From Clostridium sp. CAG:389 (GTDB taxonomy: Bacteria > Bacillota > Clostridia > TANB77 > CAG-508): a stretch of 16,968 nucleotides of DNA. The stretch covers positions 1-16,968 of the forward strand of contig FR901951.1 of assembly GCA_000438255.1 (NCBI GenBank), given 5' to 3'. Shown one piece after another: positions 14,439 through 16,968 of this stretch (positions within the stretch are counted from its first letter, which is position 1; each line of letters starts with the position of its first letter). The notes beneath the pieces are model-generated. The model was not told the origin of the DNA and did not search any database. It was given only the letters and a program-made list of their open reading frames with translations. The position numbers and the translations under genes were made by a program.

Positions 14439-16226
14439 ATGTTTAACATAGAACAGGAGTTAAAAAAATTACCGGGAAAACCAGGTGTGTATGTAATGCA
14501 TGATAAAGACGACACAATAATCTATGTAGGAAAAGCAGTCTCATTAAAAAATAGAGTAAGGTCATATTTCAGAAAAACAAATAAGACTGAAAGAATAAAA
14601 AAAATGGTAAGTCTAATAGACCATTTTGAATATATAGTAGTAGACAACGAAGCAGAAGCACTAATATTAGAATGTAATTTAATTAAGAAAAACAGACCTA
14701 AATTTAATGTATTATTAAAAGATGATAAAACATATCCGTATATCAAAATAGATGTAAAATCAGACTATCCAACAGTAGTAATAACAAGAAGATTAATAAA
14801 TGATGGAGCTAAATATTTCGGACCATATGCTAATCCGGGAGCTGCAAAAGAGATGGTAGATTTTATAAAACAAAAGTACAAAATACGACAATGCAGAGAT
14901 TATAAAAACAGAGCAAGACCATGTCTAAACTATCACATAAAAAGATGTTTAGCACCATGTATGGGATATGTAACACCAGAAGAATACAAAAAACAAATTG
15001 ATGAAATAATTGACTTATTAGAAGGAAAAACAGACAAAATTTTAAAAGAACTAGACAGACAAATGCAAGAAGCATCAGAAAAATTAGACTTTGAAAAAGC
15101 AGCAGAATTAAGAGATAGAAAACTAGCAATAGAAAGAGCATCATCAAAGCAAAAAGTATCAAATATTTCAGAAAACAACATAGATGTTATAGGACTTTAC
15201 AAGTCAGAATTAGAAGTATGTATAGAAATATTCTTTGTGCGTGGAAGCAAAATGATAGGAAGAGAACACTACTTTTTCCCAGAATTGAAAGATATGGAAG
15301 ATAGTGAAATCTTATCAGGATTCATAAAACAATATTACTTAGAAAATCCAAACATACCAAGTAAAATAATGTTAAGAGAAGAATTGCCTGAAAAAGAGGT
15401 AATAGAACAATGGTTATCCACAATGTTAGGAAAAAAAGTGGAATTAAAAAGTCCTAAAAAAGGCGAAAAACTAAGATTTGTAGAGATGGCCGAAAATAAT
15501 GCAAAAGTTACACTAGAAAACAAAGAAAAAGACAAATCAGAAATATTAATGGAATTAAAAGATGCACTTAAAATGGACAAATTACCACGAAAAATCGAAA
15601 CATATGATATATCAAATATTTCAGGAGAATTTATGGTAGCGGGAATGTGTGTGATGCAAGATGGAGTTATCAAGAAAAATTTATCAAGAAGATTTAAAAT
15701 AAAAACAGTTTTAACACAAGATGACCCTAAATGTATGGAAGAAGTTGTAACAAGAAGATTAGCACATTCAATAGAACAAGAGGACAAAGGCTTTGGAAAA
15801 TTACCAGATGCAATATTTGCGGATGGTGGTATTACTCAAATTAGAGCAATTAGAAATGCTATAAACAAATATGAAAATCTTGATATAAAAATATTTGGTA
15901 TGGTTAAAAATGATAAGCATCAAACAAGAGCATTAATAGATGAAAATAGAAATGAAATTCCAATTTCAGAAAATCTTATGAACTTAATAACTAGATTTCA
16001 AGATACAGTGCATGATACAGCAATTACATATCATAGAAAATTGCGTGCAAAGGCCATTACTAAGTCTGAATTAGATGAGATTGAGGGTATTGGAGAGGTA
16101 AAGAAAAGGGAATTGCTTAAAAAGTTTGGAAGTGTTGAGAAAATTAAAAAGGCTTCTAAGGAAGAGTTGATGCAAGTAAAAGGAATAACAGAAAAAATAG
16201 TAGAACAAATTAAAAATAGGGATTAG
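14439..16226 (+). CDS. uvrC: UvrABC system excinuclease subunit C
   Basis: A 595-residue nuclease of nucleotide excision repair that cuts damaged DNA on both sides of the lesion after UvrAB loading. The N-terminal GIY-YIG domain (about 12-90: PGVYVM, IIYVGKA, conserved Arg near 39-41 and Glu78) makes the 3' cut. Four cysteines (152, 162, 170, 174) match the iron-sulfur cluster ligands known for UvrC. The UVR helix pair lies at about 204-238. The RNase-H-like endonuclease domain for the 5' cut follows, with Asp390 (YDISNISG), Asp462 (FADGG) and a histidine near 532. Helix-hairpin-helix repeats close the protein (about 545-595). Length is typical. The start follows an AGGAG site. Codon use changes toward T/G endings over the last 130 or so codons. 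Confidence 0.96.
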   Translation: MFNIEQELKKLPGKPGVYVMHDKDDTIIYVGKAVSLKNRVRSYFRKTNKTERIKKMVSLIDHFEYIVVDNEAEALILECNLIKKNRPKFNVLLKDDKTYPYIKIDVKSDYPTVVITRRLINDGAKYFGPYANPGAAKEMVDFIKQKYKIRQCRDYKNRARPCLNYHIKRCLAPCMGYVTPEEYKKQIDEIIDLLEGKTDKILKELDRQMQEASEKLDFEKAAELRDRKLAIERASSKQKVSNISENNIDVIGLYKSELEVCIEIFFVRGSKMIGREHYFFPELKDMEDSEILSGFIKQYYLENPNIPSKIMLREELPEKEVIEQWLSTMLGKKVELKSPKKGEKLRFVEMAENNAKVTLENKEKDKSEILMELKDALKMDKLPRKIETYDISNISGEFMVAGMCVMQDGVIKKNLSRRFKIKTVLTQDDPKCMEEVVTRRLAHSIEQEDKGFGKLPDAIFADGGITQIRAIRNAINKYENLDIKIFGMVKNDKHQTRALIDENRNEIPISENLMNLITRFQDTVHDTAITYHRKLRAKAITKSELDEIEGIGEVKKRELLKKFGSVEKIKKASKEELMQVKGITEKIVEQIKNRD

Positions 16227-16253
16227 GAGCAGAAGCTTCAATCCCTATTTTTA
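16211..16253. terminator. Bidirectional terminator after uvrC
   Basis: A perfect 14-bp stem (16211-16224 with 16240-16253, core AGGGATT/AATCCCT) includes the last uvrC codons and is followed by A/T-rich sequence, with A and T runs in the arms giving a T tract in both directions. It ends 4 bases before the stop of the convergent - strand gene. Confidence 0.85.
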
Positions 16254-16257
16254 AATA

Positions 16258-16968
16258 TTATTTAGAAACTAAATACAAATTATCCATAACAATATTAGAA
16301 TTATTATCATTATCAACACTATAAAGTAAAACTATGTTTTTAAAATCAGATTCTTCTTTAATTCTATTCAAAATAGAATCATTATCCATATAAGACTTAA
16401 TAGATAAAATATAAGAATCCTCATTATTTAAACTATCATCATCAATAACACAATGCAATTCATCATTATTATTAACATTAACAATCAAAGTTCTATTATA
16501 AATCATCATTTCAGAAACACTTTGCATATGATTAAAGAAATTATCATAAACATACACAAAAGATTTATCTTTATTTTCCTCTGCAATATCTAAAATATTT
16601 TTATAATTTTCATATAAAAATAAAGGCTTAGAAAATACAATACCGTTTATAACTAAAACAAGTGATACAATACTAAATAAAATATAATTGTATTTGAAAG
16701 TTATAAATTCATTTAATATAAAGAAAAATGTTAATATCACAAATGGAATAACAGGCATTATGTATCTCAATTCTTGGAATGATGTCATTCTAACTGCTAT
16801 AAAGTAGTAGAAAATGCTTGGTACAATAGTAATTAAAACAACAAATTTTTCTTTACTTTTTACACATAAAGCAATACTTGAAACTGCAAATAAAACTAAT
16901 ACAATAACCATTAAAGCTACATTAGAATTATTTATACTAAATGCATAAGCTAAATGTTTTAAATAGTC
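16258..16968 (-). CDS. C-terminal part of a polytopic membrane protein, glycosyltransferase-39-like (partial)
   Basis: The reading frame is open to the right edge of the window, so the gene starts outside; 236 codons are visible. Several transmembrane helices are followed by a C-terminal domain of about 110 residues rich in Asn/Asp. The phrase FQELRYIMPVIPFVILTFFF resembles the 'RY.mP..P' element in the last helices of GT39/PMT-like lipid-linked sugar transferases (ArnT-like families), which move sugars on the outer face of the membrane. The catalytic N-terminal loop would be outside the window, so the assignment is tentative. The Met at 16909-16911 is internal and should not be taken as the start. 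Confidence 0.6.
   Translation of the reverse strand, partial: DYLKHLAYAFSINNSNVALMVIVLVLFAVSSIALCVKSKEKFVVLITIVPSIFYYFIAVRMTSFQELRYIMPVIPFVILTFFFILNEFITFKYNYILFSIVSLVLVINGIVFSKPLFLYENYKNILDIAEENKDKSFVYVYDNFFNHMQSVSEMMIYNRTLIVNVNNNDELHCVIDDDSLNNEDSYILSIKSYMDNDSILNRIKEESDFKNIVLLYSVDNDNNSNIVMDNLYLVSK

Noticed and set aside
1..16968. CRISPR arrays, tRNA and rRNA genes
   Set aside because: No regularly spaced repeats with unique spacers, and no cloverleaf or rRNA signature sequences were seen; the only repeat cluster is the palindromic one at 11978-12117.

Overview
The window is extremely A+T-rich chromosomal DNA with short intergenic gaps, G-rich ribosome-binding sites (AGGAGG type) and sigma-A-like promoters with long spacers (for example TTGATT-18-TATAAT twice). 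Together with bofA, a YaaL/DUF2508 gene, a glmS ribozyme and a CdaA-type diadenylate cyclase, this points to a low-GC Firmicute, most likely an uncultured spore-forming member of the Clostridia. Most genes lie on the + strand, which is A-rich and is probably the leading strand.

Left part (1-5130): a membrane-anchored RsiV/DUF3298-like protein on +, then convergently an HtrA/DegP-type serine protease on -, with a terminator for each between them. A divergent promoter region separates htrA from a + strand operon holding a lone prepilin-like protein, RNase HII (rnhB) and pyrimidine-nucleoside phosphorylase (pdp).

Middle (5131-8810): a promoter drives a 48-residue single-pass membrane protein and the c-di-AMP synthase cdaA, ending in a terminator. 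After these come truA, a small three-helix membrane protein whose Cys/Asn-rich tail is separated by a frameshift, a terminator, and a heavy-metal exporter-like permease (ArsP_2 type). The usual cdaR and glmM partners of cdaA are missing.

Right part (8811-16968): a 772-residue orphan TraG/VirD4-like coupling ATPase on -, then divergently yaaL and bofA on + behind a promoter resembling the sporulation sigma-E type. A striking cluster of four nested REP-like repeats (about 11978-12117) lies between bofA and the convergent glmS. glmS is preceded by its glucosamine-6-phosphate-responsive self-cleaving ribozyme. uvrC follows on + with its own promoter and a bidirectional terminator. The window ends inside a - strand gene for a polytopic, glycosyltransferase-39-like membrane protein.

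The genes serve largely unrelated housekeeping roles: DNA repair and RNA removal, nucleoside salvage, tRNA modification, amino-sugar and cell-envelope supply, c-di-AMP signalling, protein quality control and sporulation timing. The parts least explained by known biology are the orphan coupling ATPase, the nested repeat cluster and the frameshifted Cys-rich membrane protein. I saw no complete new multi-gene system.
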